NCBI RefSeq assembly: GCF_010093595.1
Contig: NW_022985457.1
Location: forward strand, 56,226-120,225
Direction of reading: 5' to 3'
Origin: Mytilinidion resinicola
Lineage: Eukaryota > Ascomycota > Dothideomycetes > Mytilinidiales > Mytilinidiaceae
Length of the DNA stretch: 64,000 nucleotides
The translations under genes were made by a program, and so were the position numbers. Position 1 is the stretch's first letter. The number at the start of each line of letters is the position of its first letter. The notes under the pieces were generated by a model. The model ran no database searches, was not told the origin of the DNA, and was given only the letters and a program-made list of their open reading frames with translations. Shown piece by piece: positions 1-10,697 of this stretch.

Positions 1-1
1 G

Positions 2-1741
2 CTCGGCAGCCGATTTGAGCGGACTGGGTCGATGGACGATCTCAACCGTGCCTTGTCCTATCATAAGGATGGTTGGGCTTGCTATACTTCTCCACCATCT
101 ACCCGCATTGTTTCGGCTCGGCGCAGCGCTAACATCCTTACCTCTCAACTAAGGTGGGAAGAAGCAAGTGACTTCCTACAAGGCGCCGTAAAGCTTCTCC
201 CTATTGTGAGCCCACGGCTGCTAGGGAATAATGACAAGCAGCATATGCTCGGACAGTTTTCCGGTTTGGCTTCTATGGCTGCAGCTATCTGGCTAAAAGC
301 AGGAAAAGATGAGCATCTGGCCTTGGAGCTATTAGAGCTGGGCCGTTGCGTTATTGCTGGGCTTTTGTTAGAGATGCGCACAGACATCTCTGATCTTAAA
401 CAGCAGTATCCCATGTTAGCAGCGGAGTTCGAAACTCTTCGGAATAAGCTAGACTCACCTCCTAGTGAGACAACTTTACTAGGAGATACTGCATCTCCGT
501 GGAAAGTCCAGGCAAATCAACGGCTAGAAGCAGACAAAAGACTAAAAGAGCTTATTACGGAGATACGTGGTCAGCCTGACTTTCAGAACTTCCTTCTCCC
601 GCCAACTCATGAAGAACTTATGGCTGCTGCTAGCCAAGGCCCCATCGTCATTATCAACGTAAGCTCTTACCGTTGTGATGCGTTTCTTATTACGCATTAT
701 CAAGTAAAGGTCTTAGCGCTGCCCAACCTAAAAGAGGTCGAACTCAACAAAAGAATCCAGCAGCATTCAGTTGGATCAACATCAACCCTACAATGGCTAT
801 GGAACGTTGCTGCAGGCCCCATTCTAGACGCACTAGGCTACCAGCACCTACCCTTAGACAATAACTGGCCTCAGGTCTGGTGGATTCCCACAGGAGCACT
901 AAGCCACTTTCCGATTCACGCAGCAGGATTCCACACCAAAGGATCAACCAAGACAGTGCTCGATAGAGTCATGTCATCCTACACTTCGTCTGTAAAGGCA
1001 CTGATATACGGGCGCCGTCATAGTGTACAGAAGCCTACGGGGCCAGGCCTGGAGCAAGCTCTCCTAGTTGCAATGCGCGACACTCCCAGTCTATCAAGAA
1101 ACTCAGTCCTCCCTTTTGCCGCTAGGGAAGTGGACATAGTTGCCGGTCTCTGTCCGTCGCTGCAGCTTAAGCCAGTTACACCATCAAAACGCAGGGAAGA
1201 AGTTCTGGCGCACTTGCGAGCCTGCAAGATCTTCCACTTTGCTGGCCATGGACGTTCAGATCCCCTAGATCCTTCGCGAAGCTGTCTGCTTCTAGATGAC
1301 TGGACTAAGACCCCGTTAACTGTAGGAGATCTCCGCGACTCTAATATCCAAGAGAGCTCTCCATTCCTTGGCTATCTCTCAGCCTGCTCGACTAGCGCAA
1401 ACAAGGTGGACAGGCTTGTTGATGAGGGAATTCACCTAGCGAGCGCGTTCCAACTTGCGGGGTTCAGGCACGTTATCGGAACGCTCTGGGAAGTATCTGA
1501 TAGCCACTGTGTGGACGCTGCTAGGGTGGTGTACGAGACAATCCAGAACAAAGGTATGACGGACGTGGCGGTACGCCAGGGCCTCCACCGGGCGGTCAAG
1601 GGGCTACGGGACGGGCACGTGGAGTGGACAAGAGAGGCGAGAGATGCGGAGCTTAGCGATGAGGAGCTTTGTGACGAGGGTTGTGAGAGTCCGCTACAGA
1701 GTCCTCTGTATTGGGCTCCGTACATTCATTTTGGCGTCTAG
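2..1741 (+). CDS. CHAT-domain protein, C-terminal part (5' end outside window)
   Basis: The reading frame is open from the left window edge, so the N-terminus, probably a repeat array, is missing. The visible 579 codons comprise an alpha-helical, TPR-like stretch followed by a C-terminal CHAT domain, a caspase-fold domain related to separase. The CHAT signature is clear: HFAGHG near 1240-1257 supplies the presumed catalytic histidine, and LSACST near 1376-1394 the presumed nucleophilic cysteine, followed by the usual GTLWEVSD motif at 1480-1503. The protein ends PYIHFGV at the TAG at 1739-1741. Such proteins are expanded in Pezizomycotina and are often linked to signalling or self/non-self responses; proteolysis by this copy is inference. 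The upstream residues LGSRFERTGSMDDLNRA resemble the TPR leader of this family, so 32 is not taken as the start. It lies about 270 bp from a pogo element. No intron is visible here. Confidence 0.88.
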   Translation, partial: LGSRFERTGSMDDLNRALSYHKDGWACYTSPPSTRIVSARRSANILTSQLRWEEASDFLQGAVKLLPIVSPRLLGNNDKQHMLGQFSGLASMAAAIWLKAGKDEHLALELLELGRCVIAGLLLEMRTDISDLKQQYPMLAAEFETLRNKLDSPPSETTLLGDTASPWKVQANQRLEADKRLKELITEIRGQPDFQNFLLPPTHEELMAAASQGPIVIINVSSYRCDAFLITHYQVKVLALPNLKEVELNKRIQQHSVGSTSTLQWLWNVAAGPILDALGYQHLPLDNNWPQVWWIPTGALSHFPIHAAGFHTKGSTKTVLDRVMSSYTSSVKALIYGRRHSVQKPTGPGLEQALLVAMRDTPSLSRNSVLPFAAREVDIVAGLCPSLQLKPVTPSKRREEVLAHLRACKIFHFAGHGRSDPLDPSRSCLLLDDWTKTPLTVGDLRDSNIQESSPFLGYLSACSTSANKVDRLVDEGIHLASAFQLAGFRHVIGTLWEVSDSHCVDAARVVYETIQNKGMTDVAVRQGLHRAVKGLRDGHVEWTREARDAELSDEELCDEGCESPLQSPLYWAPYIHFGV

Positions 1742-2011
1742 GCGTTACTGAGTCGGATTTGAATTTGAAGCGGATTTCGATTTTAGGTAGCAAGGTTTCT
1801 TGTTGTTCTTCCTTGCACAGTTTCTCCTTATCTAGAATTCCAGAATACATGATTTAGAAGTACCGATTCTCTAGAACGTACTAGCAGGTTGCTTGCATAT
1901 CACTAGGGATCAGTCAGCAAGCCAATGCTCCTGTGTTGGGGGGTGGCTGACCGACGCTTGAGTGGCGAATCTCCACCAGCAGAATCAATTTGGATGCACT
2001 AAAAGTAACGT
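1742..2011. other. Intergenic spacer, CHAT gene to pogo element
   Basis: This 270-bp stretch holds no supported gene. It should contain the 3' untranslated region and polyadenylation region of the CHAT gene. The short minus-strand ORF across 1653-1850 is an overlap shadow with no recognisable domain. Confidence 0.5.
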
Positions 2012-2013
2012 TA

Positions 2014-2058
2014 ACGTAGGTGATAGGGTTTTCACCGACACCATAGTTTTACCCGAAA
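2014..2058. repeat. Left terminal inverted repeat of pogo element
   Basis: A 45-bp perfect inverted match to 4871-4915, preceded by TA (2012-2013). Confidence 0.95.
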
Positions 2059-2211
2059 GGAACACCAAAATTCTGCGCTATGGCCACCCCACCCAATTTT
2101 GTATGGAAACAGCACATCACAGCATCACGTAGGCTAGATAGATTTTGAAGCCGGATTTTCCAGAGAGCTCTGTATACACGGCCTGTTTCATGGTGTTGTA
2201 GTTGTAGCTAG

Positions 2212-4757
2212 CTACTCGTCATCGCTCTCTCCACTCTCATCGCTCTCCTCACTACTACTACTACTACTCTCTACCTCCACCTCCTTCCTAGCCGCCTCCT
2301 TTATAGCCCGTGCAGCCGCTTCCAGGTCCTTCACTAGCTTTGTAGCTGCTTCGGAGTTGAGCTGTGCAGCGTCAAATTCATCTGCACGCGCCTTGGCAGT
2401 TTCTTCAGCCAAATTAAAAGCTTCCTGAGCCACTATAGCCGCCTCTATAGCCTCCTCTGTTTGTTTCTTCCGGGCAACAGCGAGAGCGCTAGCAAGTACT
2501 TGTTCTGCTTGCTTGGCTACTTTTCCTGCTTCACCTGATAGCCGCTTGGTGTTTGCCAGATGGTCTTTTGCAGTCTTGGCAGCAGCTCGAGCGTACTTAG
2601 GTTGCAAATTGACGGAGTACGTATTCCTAGCCAGCTAGCCTACGGAGTGTGGTACGGCTAGCGTCGGCTACCTTAATATAGAACACGGTTCCTATATTTA
2701 GCCCTCACAGTTCTACGGTACGGCTACGTAAGCCTCCACACACAGGAGTATATATACGGCGTACGTAGCCTAGATAGATGCTCATCCAATACATCACTTA
2801 CCTCGTTCAATGCATTGTTTCACCTCCATCCTCACAAATTGACGTGAACTCTGTTTGATTTGTGAAGCCGTACGAGCAGACTATATACTACATAGGGAGC
2901 GTAGGCATAAGTACTAATTAGAGGCAGCAGTAGGCAGCGGTAGGCAGGGTAGGCCACCGTACCCCAACCCCTCTCTGTAGAAGTTGTAATTGGCTAGGCA
3001 CGTAGGCCGGAAACCCTGAGTAGCGTCCTTTCTCTTTTGAAGTTGAACAGCGTCCTCCTGCTTAGCTTGCTCACGGACAGCCTTAGCAGCCTGTCTAAGA
3101 GATTTAGCAGCAGCCTTTGCCTCCTCTGTCGCCTTCTTAGCCGCTGCTAGTTGCCGCATTGCCTCTGCGGTGAGAACTGACTCTGTAGAAAGTTTTACAC
3201 GCTTTTTTGACTTCCTAGCTTTCCGCTCGCTTGTGTGATAATATAGGTCGGTGTTTTCCTTATGCAGGATTGTAACTTCTTCCTCTAAGGATAATAGATA
3301 TTGAAATATCTTGTCTGTAATTGCTTTGGTCTGCTCGGGTGTCTTGGCGTCCTGGATAAGCGTAAATGCAGTCCTATCTTAGTGTTGACGAGTAGACGGA
3401 GTAGGCGGATGCAGCGGTGAGGATAGCACGTTGAGGAGCTCTGCTGGGGGTGGTGTTGCCGGCCGATCTACCCGCCTGCACCGAGCAAGCGCCCGTTCAG
3501 GATTATAAGGTAGAATACCAGCGGCTTCAAATGACTTCTTTATGAGCTCAGGAGTATAGATTTCTGGACAAATCTCGCCCAAAATCTTAAGGAAGTACTC
3601 CTTGTTTAACCCTGTAACTCCGAAGGCTGAGTACTCATCAACTTTGGATAAATATAACCGCTTAAGCTTGGAAAAGATAACCAAATCAAGCGGTTGCATT
3701 ATGTGGGTAGAATAAGGAGGTAGGCAGATAGGAATAATCTTATTCTCCCAGCAGAAGCTTACAAAGTTGAGGTTTATATGAGAGCTGTGGCCGTCCATGA
3801 TAAGTAGGCGATAGCCATAGTGTTGAGCTTCATCCTTATCCAGAGTCGGCTCTGGCTCCGGCTCTGGCTGCTTTGATGCTTTGTTAGCTCGGCCTAGCAT
3901 AATATTTGGTGAGGACTCACCGGTTTTAAATGCGCTTCAAAGTGTTTGAGCCATTCTAGGCCTACCTCTGCATTACTCCACCCATTCTCTGTAAGGCCAA
4001 TTGTACATTCTCCAAGCGATATCATGGCTTCCTCCCACATTGCCTGAGTATATTGTTTACCCTTAAACACTAGAAAAGGCGGAATAGTTCTTCCAGTTGC
4101 GCAGATAGAATTAATCTGCGTTACCCATTCTCTCGAGCCGTCCACAGTTTTGAAGTTATTATGGAAATCTTGGAAGATTACAACTCTAGCGGAGTATGCA
4201 AGCCCTATTAAGAAGCCAGTTTCGTCCATATTCCATACATTTTCGTCCCGAATATTATATAGCTTTCTAGCCGCAGAATAGTTGTTGAAAAAGCGCTTAA
4301 TTCTCCCAGGATCATTGTTAGCTAGAGCGCGCTCTAGTTCTAGAGAACGAACATAACAAATTCGCAGCTCTTCTTGACGCTGAAGGAAGTTATAGATCCA
4401 CCGCTTTCCTAAGGGATCCAGAGATGTATATATCGGGAGAGGCCCGGCTTCACGGTGGAGTACAGTCGTTGTTATGGTCCGGATGACTCTGTAGCGGCAT
4501 GGAAATCCAGCCTTAGCAAGGTAGATGCAATGGCGGACTATAGAATCTTCGCCGGCCGGAGTTATCCTATATTGATTCGTGTGGGCAACCTTAAAAGATT
4601 GGTGTTTCCCGCTGAGGCGATCTCTGAATGTCTTGGGGTCCACTCCGTGAGACTTTGCACAAGATTCCCGGCTCTTGTAGAGGTCGCCGCGTCGCCAGGC
4701 AGTTATGGCCTTCTGCATAGCCTCCTCTGCATCAGGCGCACGAGGCCAGCGAGGCAT
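2212..4757 (-). pseudogene. Pogo transposase, interrupted (frameshift, stop, nested repeat)
   Basis: The likely start is the ATG at 4757 (MPRWPRAPDAEEAM), beginning a psq/CENP-B-type helix-turn-helix region. The DDE catalytic core follows: NMDETGF (first Asp) near 4224-4244, then LIMDGHSSH (second Asp) near 3790-3816, and QPLDLVIF (third Asp) near 3675-3700. The coding frame shifts close to 3895-3900, between the first and second Asp. The second part hits a TAA at 3379-3381 and then continues open in the same frame (about 3378-3023) with a typical alanine/lysine-rich coiled coil. A repeat at about 2610-3022 cuts the coil. Beyond it, 2212-2607 resumes as coiled coil and ends with a Ser/Glu/Asp-rich acidic tail. 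No active transposase can come from this copy without suppression of these lesions. Confidence 0.85.
2610..3022. repeat. Short interspersed repeat, copy 1, nested in the pogo coiled-coil region
   Basis: The ends match the repeat at 6256-6776: both begin TGACGGAGTACG and both finish with a conserved block around TGTAGAAGTTGTAATTGGCT and ACCCTGAGT. They also share an internal block near CCTATATTTAGCCCTC and a GTTCAAYGYATTGTTTCAC segment. The middles differ. It may be a solo copia-type LTR or a nonautonomous element; no clean target duplication is visible. It separates two coiled-coil segments of the transposase, so it inserted after the pogo element. Confidence 0.7.
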
Positions 4758-4870
4758 AAGAGGTAGTTTTGTGGTGTTGAGAACCCGATAGAGCATCACA
4801 AAATGCATGGTGTTGAGGTTTGAGGGGGCAAATTTTTTGGCGCTAAACTATATTTGGAAGGTCTATCCGA

Positions 4871-4915
4871 TTTCGGGTAAAACTATGGTGTCGGTGAAAA
4901 CCCTATCACCTACGT
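4871..4915. repeat. Right terminal inverted repeat of pogo element
   Basis: A 45-bp perfect inverted match to 2014-2058, followed by TA (4916-4917). Confidence 0.95.
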
Positions 4916-4917
4916 TA

Positions 4918-6255
4918 GTGGAAAAACTTTAGGAATATAGATTCGAGCGGAACCTCTGTACCGTTTTCCAGCGCTAGTAGAGAGGGTGGCCGACCCGCTC
5001 TGGCCATGGGGTTCGTGAGTTCTAATTGTGATATGGAAGTACTTGTACAGTGGCAAATCACGTGTTTGGAAGTGTGGCGGTGGGTGGCGCTTTACCAGAT
5101 GTGAAGGGTGGCATGCCAAGCTAGAGCGGGGCAGACTTCGTCAAAACAGCTTGTGAGGGGAAGCCAGTTTGGGTGCTTGACTTCCCAGTGCTATGTATTA
5201 CTGTACAAGGTTAGAGCAAGCGTAGGAGCAGACAGTGACGCTGTCGAGACGTTTCGCTGGTGCCCGTGAGGGTAGTACTGTACATCCGAGGGGAGCTGGT
5301 TTTCGCCAATAAGATGGTCTACTTTACGCGGTCACGTGATTGCGATAGGAGGACGAGAACTCTGCATCGGCCTCCGGCCCCAACACCGCATCGCTGAGTG
5401 TTTCGAGCCCCTATCGCCACCACGTTATCTACGCAGCCAGTAGAGCCTTGTTCTACCCGCCCACCGTCCCTTTCTGTTTTGTATATAGAGCTAGTTGCCT
5501 CGCTATATAGAGTGCGTTAGGAGGTCTCCTTTGGAGCGTACGAGCTGCCGAGCAACCTCAGGAGTAGAGAGGCTTGGCAAGGCTGAGGCCTACGGCCTCA
5601 GCTCACGTGCAGGCGCCCTCAACACCACGAGTTGGCCCTTGGCAGCCGATTGTACGCCTCCTACGGAGGCTTCCGTGCCCAATTGTACGCAAGTGATCAT
5701 ATATCTGCTCACTGTGCGTGCACCCGTGCGTCGCTCCGGCCAGCCGGCTATGAGCCTAGCTGGGTGGCCTACCCGGCTGACGTATGAGCGTCAAATAGAC
5801 TGTAAAATCGTACCTTTCAGAGTAATTTACATACGCTAACTAGCTTAGTGTAAATGAGTCATCCTCAAGACAGGTGCTAAGCCTTACTGCTTACAGGATG
5901 GCGTTTGCGGGACCCTTGTTCAGTTAGGTGGGGTAAAAATCTGGCAGAGTGTTTGGGTAGAAGCCGATTTTGCAAGCGACTGTATGTGCTGTGGTGGGGC
6001 GATGAGCACAGATTGATCGCACCACCTTTTTGTCCTCGGCCCACCAAAAACGGCGCCACATAGTGGAGGTCAAATCTGGATATCCGTCTGCGTTTGCGCC
6101 TTCCCACAAGTGGCAGGAGACACAATTCAGATACCCATCATCTTTAGTGACATTCACCTATAAAAACTAACGTAGGCTTTTTCAGTTCTATTCCAAAGGC
6201 AGAAAATGAATCCTATTGGCTGTGCAGGGGGCATCCCAAGAGTATGATCTCGTTG
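4918..6255. other. Gene-poor spacer with palindromes
   Basis: No protein with a recognisable domain is supported here; the short ORFs at 4910-5119, 5495-5839 and 5877-6157 look like chance frames. The segment is GC-normal and carries perfect palindromes with a 3-base centre at 5581-5601 (GCTGAGGCC tac GGCCTCAGC) and around 5656-5670 (GCCTCC tac GGAGGC). Confidence 0.45.
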
Positions 6256-6776
6256 TGACGGAGTACGTGTTTGTATCCTATATTTAGCCCTCTTAGTAAT
6301 ACGGTATGCTTGGTAAGAAGCTGTACCAGAACCAGCTGGAACCAGCTAGAACCAGCGATACGGCTTACAAAGCCTACCCATACGCAGTATATATACTGCG
6401 CATGTAAGATAGATAGTTCCTCACTCAATACATTACCTAACCCGTTCAACGTATTGTTTCACAACCATCCTCACGTTGGGATGCCCCAAGCCGCCAAAGG
6501 CAGCATGTTTCCTCACAGTGCCGCTTGTCGCGAAGTCGTGAGCCACCGGACTTACAGAAAGACCAGACCTTATACTGTAGCGACGGACGAGACAGTTGAT
6601 CTGTTGCTGCACGCTACGATTGAAGTGATTTCGGCCTTTGGCGAGAAAATGGAGTGTTACAGTATAACCAAGCATGCACGTTATATGAGACCAGCTGAAT
6701 AGAACCCTGCGCAGCTGAAAAGCTTCTCTGTAGAAGTTGTAATTGGCTGGGCACGTAGGCCCAGAACCCTGAGTCA
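6256..6776. repeat. Short interspersed repeat, copy 2
   Basis: This is the second copy of the 2610-3022 repeat with the same outer blocks, running TG...CA (TGACGGAG to CTGAGTCA) as expected of an LTR. A short tandem of CCAGCTGGAA-like units lies at about 6326-6352. It contains a different middle (about 6480-6700) with a 73-codon open stretch of unknown origin. Confidence 0.65.
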
Positions 6777-6955
6777 AGGCAGCATATAAGCATGCAGCTG
6801 CAACCACGAAGCCAGAGAGCGTAGAGTGCGCTCTCTCGTGGCTAGCAGTCTGGTAGCGGATTGTGCGAGCTGGTGGATTGTGCGCGCTTGTGAATCGTGC
6901 GATTGTAGTTCAGCAAATAGTGTCCTGGGACAGATGTCCTGGTACGAACAGTGTC
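6777..6955. other. Short spacer between repeat copy 2 and the copia LTR
   Basis: No gene or repeat is recognised here. It is GC-normal and not RIP-altered. Confidence 0.4.
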
Positions 6956-7059
6956 TGTTGAACAAGTGATAGTATTGACTTGATTGTGTGGCTATGGATG
7001 GGCGGGGTGCCTCATATATGTCGCGTTGTCTCAGCCACCATTAACCGTGACATTCAACA
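6956..7059 (-). repeat. Candidate 3' LTR of the copia element
   Basis: A 104-bp segment with TGTTGAA...TTCAACA termini, the usual TG...CA ends of an LTR. On the minus strand it directly follows a purine-rich GAGTGGGAG stretch that could be the polypurine tract. It lies about 160 bp downstream of the end of the copia pol frame, the expected place. The matching 5' LTR is not in view, so the limits are inferred. Confidence 0.55.
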
Positions 7060-7216
7060 CTCCCACTCGATGGCTACCTTCACTAAGAAGAGTGCCAGCG
7101 ACCATTTGTCACGGCTCTGACAGACCCCGTTAAAACCTTCAAAAACCTTTAAGGCAAAAAGAAGGAAAGGGTGCCTGTGTGTTCTGCCTCTGCTCGAAGC
7201 TGATAGTTCGTGCGGA

Positions 7217-8170
7217 TCACTCGATACCTAGCCCTCTCCGAAACCATTCAAATCTGTCTCGTGCAAGAGGCTTGGTGAACCTATCAGCGATTTGTGCTGT
7301 AGTTGGAACATACTTCAGTTCAACTGTTCCAGCGTCTTGAACCTCTCCTTGCCACTTGCGCTGGATTTCCATATGCTTCGTGCGTGAGTGGTACTGTGGG
7401 TTCGAGGATAGAGCAATGGCTCCCTAGTTGTCGCCACATATAATTGTTGCAGCTTTTCCTTGGCCTATATTCAGCTTATTAAGGAGTCTTCTTAACTAGA
7501 TTACTTCCTTAGTTGCTTATATCTATCCTATAAATTCTGCTTTACAGGTTAACAGAGCAACAACGCTTTAGCGCTTAGACTGCTAGCTAATTGCTCTGCT
7601 CCCGATATTAAATAGATATCCAGCCGTTAATTATTTTATATCGCGACACCCGGCCCAGTCTGCGTCTATAAAGCCTTTTAATATTTAGAGGTATTTTTTA
7701 TATATAAGTCTAAGATCTTTTATACTTTTAAGGTGTTATAAAATATATTAAGCAAGCTTTATATACTATAGCCTAGGATTTACTAAATACCGGCTTACTA
7801 TAGAAACTGTATATATAATATCTCCTCTAGTTCTAAGTATAATATATATTAAAAATCCTACTATACGTTAGTATTCCGTTTTTTAATTTAGCAGGCAGTT
7901 ATATTCTAGGTTGTTCTCTAGTAGTAGTAAGGTTTTAATCGGCGTACTAACAGGAGCGCAGTCGCTAATTCCGAACTAGTAAACAACCTTATTAATATAG
8001 GCTTCTTAGCTTAGGTATAGTATTCTATTCTAATAGTCTTACTAGATAGATATACTAAAATAGTAGCTATATAGTCTAAGGTCTATTATTTAGAAACGGT
8101 TTTTAAGGCCTCTTTTAATTTTCTTAATTTCTGCAATACTTAGTCTAATAATTAGAAAGTTATTAATATA
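7217..8170 (-). pseudogene. Ty1/copia pol, C-terminal RT/RNase H fragment
   Basis: On the minus strand the last 70 or so codons (7217-7435) read intact and are typical of copia RNase H: an ICGDN motif, then SRTKHMEIQ and ADRFTKPLARDRFEWFR, stopping at 7217-7219. Upstream of about 7435 the frame carries many TAG/TAA codons but still spells the EAEFIG-W core with C-to-T-type changes. The fragment runs to the MITE at 8171 and continues on its far side. Copia pol normally makes a gag-protease-integrase-RT-RNase H polyprotein; only the C-terminal third is here and it is dead. Confidence 0.85.
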
Positions 8171-8822
8171 GGACGAGCTTAATTACCACCCCCTATTTCT
8201 CTCCGTATTACCCCCCTTTTCTCTTCCTACTACCCCCCCCTATATTTAGCCTAGCTCCGGCCGGTAATAACTTTGTTCTACTAATTAGATTTACTTATTT
8301 ATGCAAATTAGAAAGGATATATACACGAATTAGAAAGGCTATATAAATTAGAAAGGATATATATATATGCAGTAATAGTCTATTTACTCTCTTTACTATA
8401 GCTAGAAGCGGAAAGCTCCTAGATAACTACTTTTAATTGCTAATTAAAAGGAACGCTGTATATACTATTATACTAAGGTCTTACACCCGAAGATCCTTCT
8501 GCTATACTAGCTCCTTTACTATAAATAGCCTTCTCCTTAGAAGTAGATAGAGGGCTATTCTTAAGGGCTAGTTAACTATCGGAGACTAAGGAAATAAAGC
8601 CCTGGGTCGCTGTTAGGGTGCCTGCTTATCCGGTAGAAAAAGAGGTCCGGTGCTATATTAGTAAATTAAGACCGTTATTTAACACTACTATCGCCTAAGC
8701 GATAACCTAATTAGTAGAACAAAGTTATTACGAGCCGAAGCTAGCTAAATATAGGGGGGGTAGTAGGAAGAGAAAAAAAAGGTGGTGCGGAGAGAAAGGG
8801 AAGGTGGTAATTAAGCTCGTTT
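8171..8822. mobile_element. MITE, short nonautonomous derivative of the MULE
   Basis: This 652-bp segment has imperfect TIRs of about 120 bp: GGACGAGCTTAATTACCACC at the left, and its reverse complement at the right with RIP-type changes. It is flanked by an 8-bp duplication, TTAATATA (8163-8170 and 8823-8830). The termini carry C/G runs separated by CTACGTATTA-like spacers, like the termini of the large MULE at 34529-46032. The interior matches MULE subterminal and 3' coding sequence (near 34900-34990 and 35290-35370), so it is an internal-deletion derivative. A short tandem of AATTAGAAAGGATATAT units lies at about 8300-8370. It sits inside the copia element. Confidence 0.85.
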
Positions 8823-8846
8823 TTAATATATACTATAATATATATA

Positions 8847-10695
8847 ACGTATTCTACTACTAAGCCGGCTAAACTACTAAGCCGGCTACTTTTCCTTAGT
8901 ATAACCAACACTATATGCGCGCAGTTAATTTATTCGCAACTAGCTATAGAACTTATATATAACACACTTAGATTAGATTTAGAAAAAGCTTTTTAATCCT
9001 TTTTATATATATATATATTATACCTAGCCTCTCTATAGTTTCTATAGCGCTGTTAAGCTAGTAAAGCCCTATTTATACTATTTCTACTACCTACCTTTTT
9101 CCGTAGATTAGATGCTCTAGACACTTTAGCAGCTATATATAACGCTGCTATACTATACTTTATTATACCGCCAGTCTGGATTTGCTTTCTTTTACAACCT
9201 TTACGCTTAGTTATCTCTACTAGTTGCTTTTTAAGCTTTTTAACCCGGGCTTTAATAAGTATATTTTCGTGTAGCATCTCTTCGGCTCCTTTAATAAGCT
9301 TTAAGAAGCCTTTTTAGGCGGTTATTAGTAACCGTATAAAGGAATTGCTTACTAGCCTTAACTATAATCCAAATTTATATATATTACTTAAGGTTTTTAA
9401 TTACTATAGTATTTCTAGTAGAGGTGCTAGTAGTAGGGTCTATAACCGTATATTAAGGCAATTAAAAACTACCTGCATATTAATAGGAACTAATTTAGAG
9501 GCCTTAAAGGCCTTCTTACAGTTCTTATATATAAATATATTAAAAAAAGCGTTTTTAAAGGCTAGTAGGAAGCCTTCTTTATTAATATAGTAGACGCGTC
9601 GGCGTGCTAAGTTTTATATATATTAAGAGTACTTTAGCTTTAATAGTAAAAAGCATACTATATTAAGTAGCTAAAGTATATATAATAAATGCGCAGGTAT
9701 ATAGAGGGTAAGGATTTATTATTTAATATAATAATCCTTAAAATCTTAGTTAAGGTGGCTCTTATAGCCGTCTAAAATTAGTAACCTATATAACTCCACC
9801 TAATACGCCTTTATATACGTATTAAGGTGCTTTAACTACTTAAGACTAAGCTTATTATTAGTCCAGCTGTTTTTAGAGATAAAAAGCTTTTAATTATATA
9901 GTATCTCTGCTTTTTTATACTATATAGAGATATAAACGCGTTTTTTATAAATAATAAATAGTAGGGTTGTATATCTAGTAGCGCAGATGCTCTAGATAAC
10001 TATAACCTACTCTTAGTTACCTAGTTAAATAAGATTAGGCCTTATATATCTCTCTAAACCTGTAATAACCTTTATTATACTAATTATACCTATTTAAAAG
10101 CTAGTCTTATTAAAGTTGTAGATATTATCTAAGTAGATGCTATACTTAGCTATAGTCTTTTATATAAGAGTAAACTATATATTAATAACCTCTAGGTTTT
10201 CCTAGAGTATCCTCTAGCAGTTCTTTACCTAATTAAAAGCTATTTTAAGCTCCTTTATATAAAATATAAACTATTAAATCTAGTTCTTGCCTACTAGTAT
10301 CCTACTACGCGCAGCTAGTACTTTATCTGCTATATCTGCCACCTTATATAACCGGGGCACAAATCCTTGCGAGTCTAGGTTAAGGATATATTGTATAATT
10401 ATATGCTTTTCGGTCGCAGTAAGCTTTAGGCAGTTTAGTCGTAATTAAGGTTAAAATATAATTCCGTGGAGCTAATTAAAGAGCCGCTAATATCGTACGT
10501 TAAAGGCTGCTGCAGCGCGTTATATAGTCCTAAATTAACTAGAGGTAAAAGCTTAAAGCGCGAGATTAATACTGCCTTTTTACTAAGATAGATAATTGCT
10601 GCGTTGTTAATACATTGCTGTGTAAATATAGTGTTGGTTATGCTAAGGAAAAGTAGCCGGCTCGGTGGTTTAGCCAGCTTAGTAGTAGAATACGT
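8847..10695 (-). mobile_element. Pogo/Fot1-like DNA transposon, RIP-degraded
   Basis: TIRs of about 70 bp (8847-8916 and 10626-10695, starting ACGTATTCTACTACTAAG) flank a 1.85-kb element, with TA at each side (8845-8846, 10696-10697). Each TIR contains a doubled AAGCCGGCTA-like motif, a plausible transposase-binding repeat. Stops litter the minus-strand transposase frame. The best-preserved stretch (9053-9277) is a lysine-rich KARVKKLKKQL coiled coil followed by KRKGCKRKQIQTGG, typical of a Fot1/pogo transposase C-terminus. It is nested in the copia pol. Confidence 0.88.
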
Positions 10696-10697
10696 TA

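Larger units (their letters stand above)
2014..4915 (-). mobile_element. Complete pogo-type (Tc1/mariner superfamily) DNA transposon
   Basis: Perfect inverted repeats bound the element: positions 2014-2058 (starting ACGTAGGTGATAGGG) match the reverse complement of 4871-4915 over 45 bp. A TA dinucleotide flanks each end (2012-2013 and 4916-4917), the target duplication expected of pogo/Tc1-mariner elements. The 2.9-kb interior encodes one pogo transposase on the minus strand, broken by a frameshift, a stop and a nested repeat. Base composition is near normal, with only one clear C-to-T-type stop, so this copy is little affected by RIP compared with the block starting 2.5 kb to the right. Identical TIRs suggest a fairly recent insertion. 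Confidence 0.93.

Noticed and set aside
3895..3925. 27-nt GTGAGT...TAG interval as an intron in the pogo transposase
   Set aside because: Too short for a fungal intron, and removing it does not join the two transposase frames; a frameshift is the better reading.
5495..5839. 114-codon ORF in the left spacer
   Set aside because: It spans the palindromes and has no recognisable domain or coding-like composition.
6481..6702. 73-codon open frame with faint histone-fold-like spacing (FGEKMECYSITKHA)
   Set aside because: Similarity to histone H3 is too weak by eye and the frame is inside an interspersed repeat.
9345..9590. 81-codon plus-strand ORF
   Set aside because: It lies opposite the RIP-mutated transposase of the 8847-10695 element; RIP-made AT-rich DNA leaves such antisense frames by chance.
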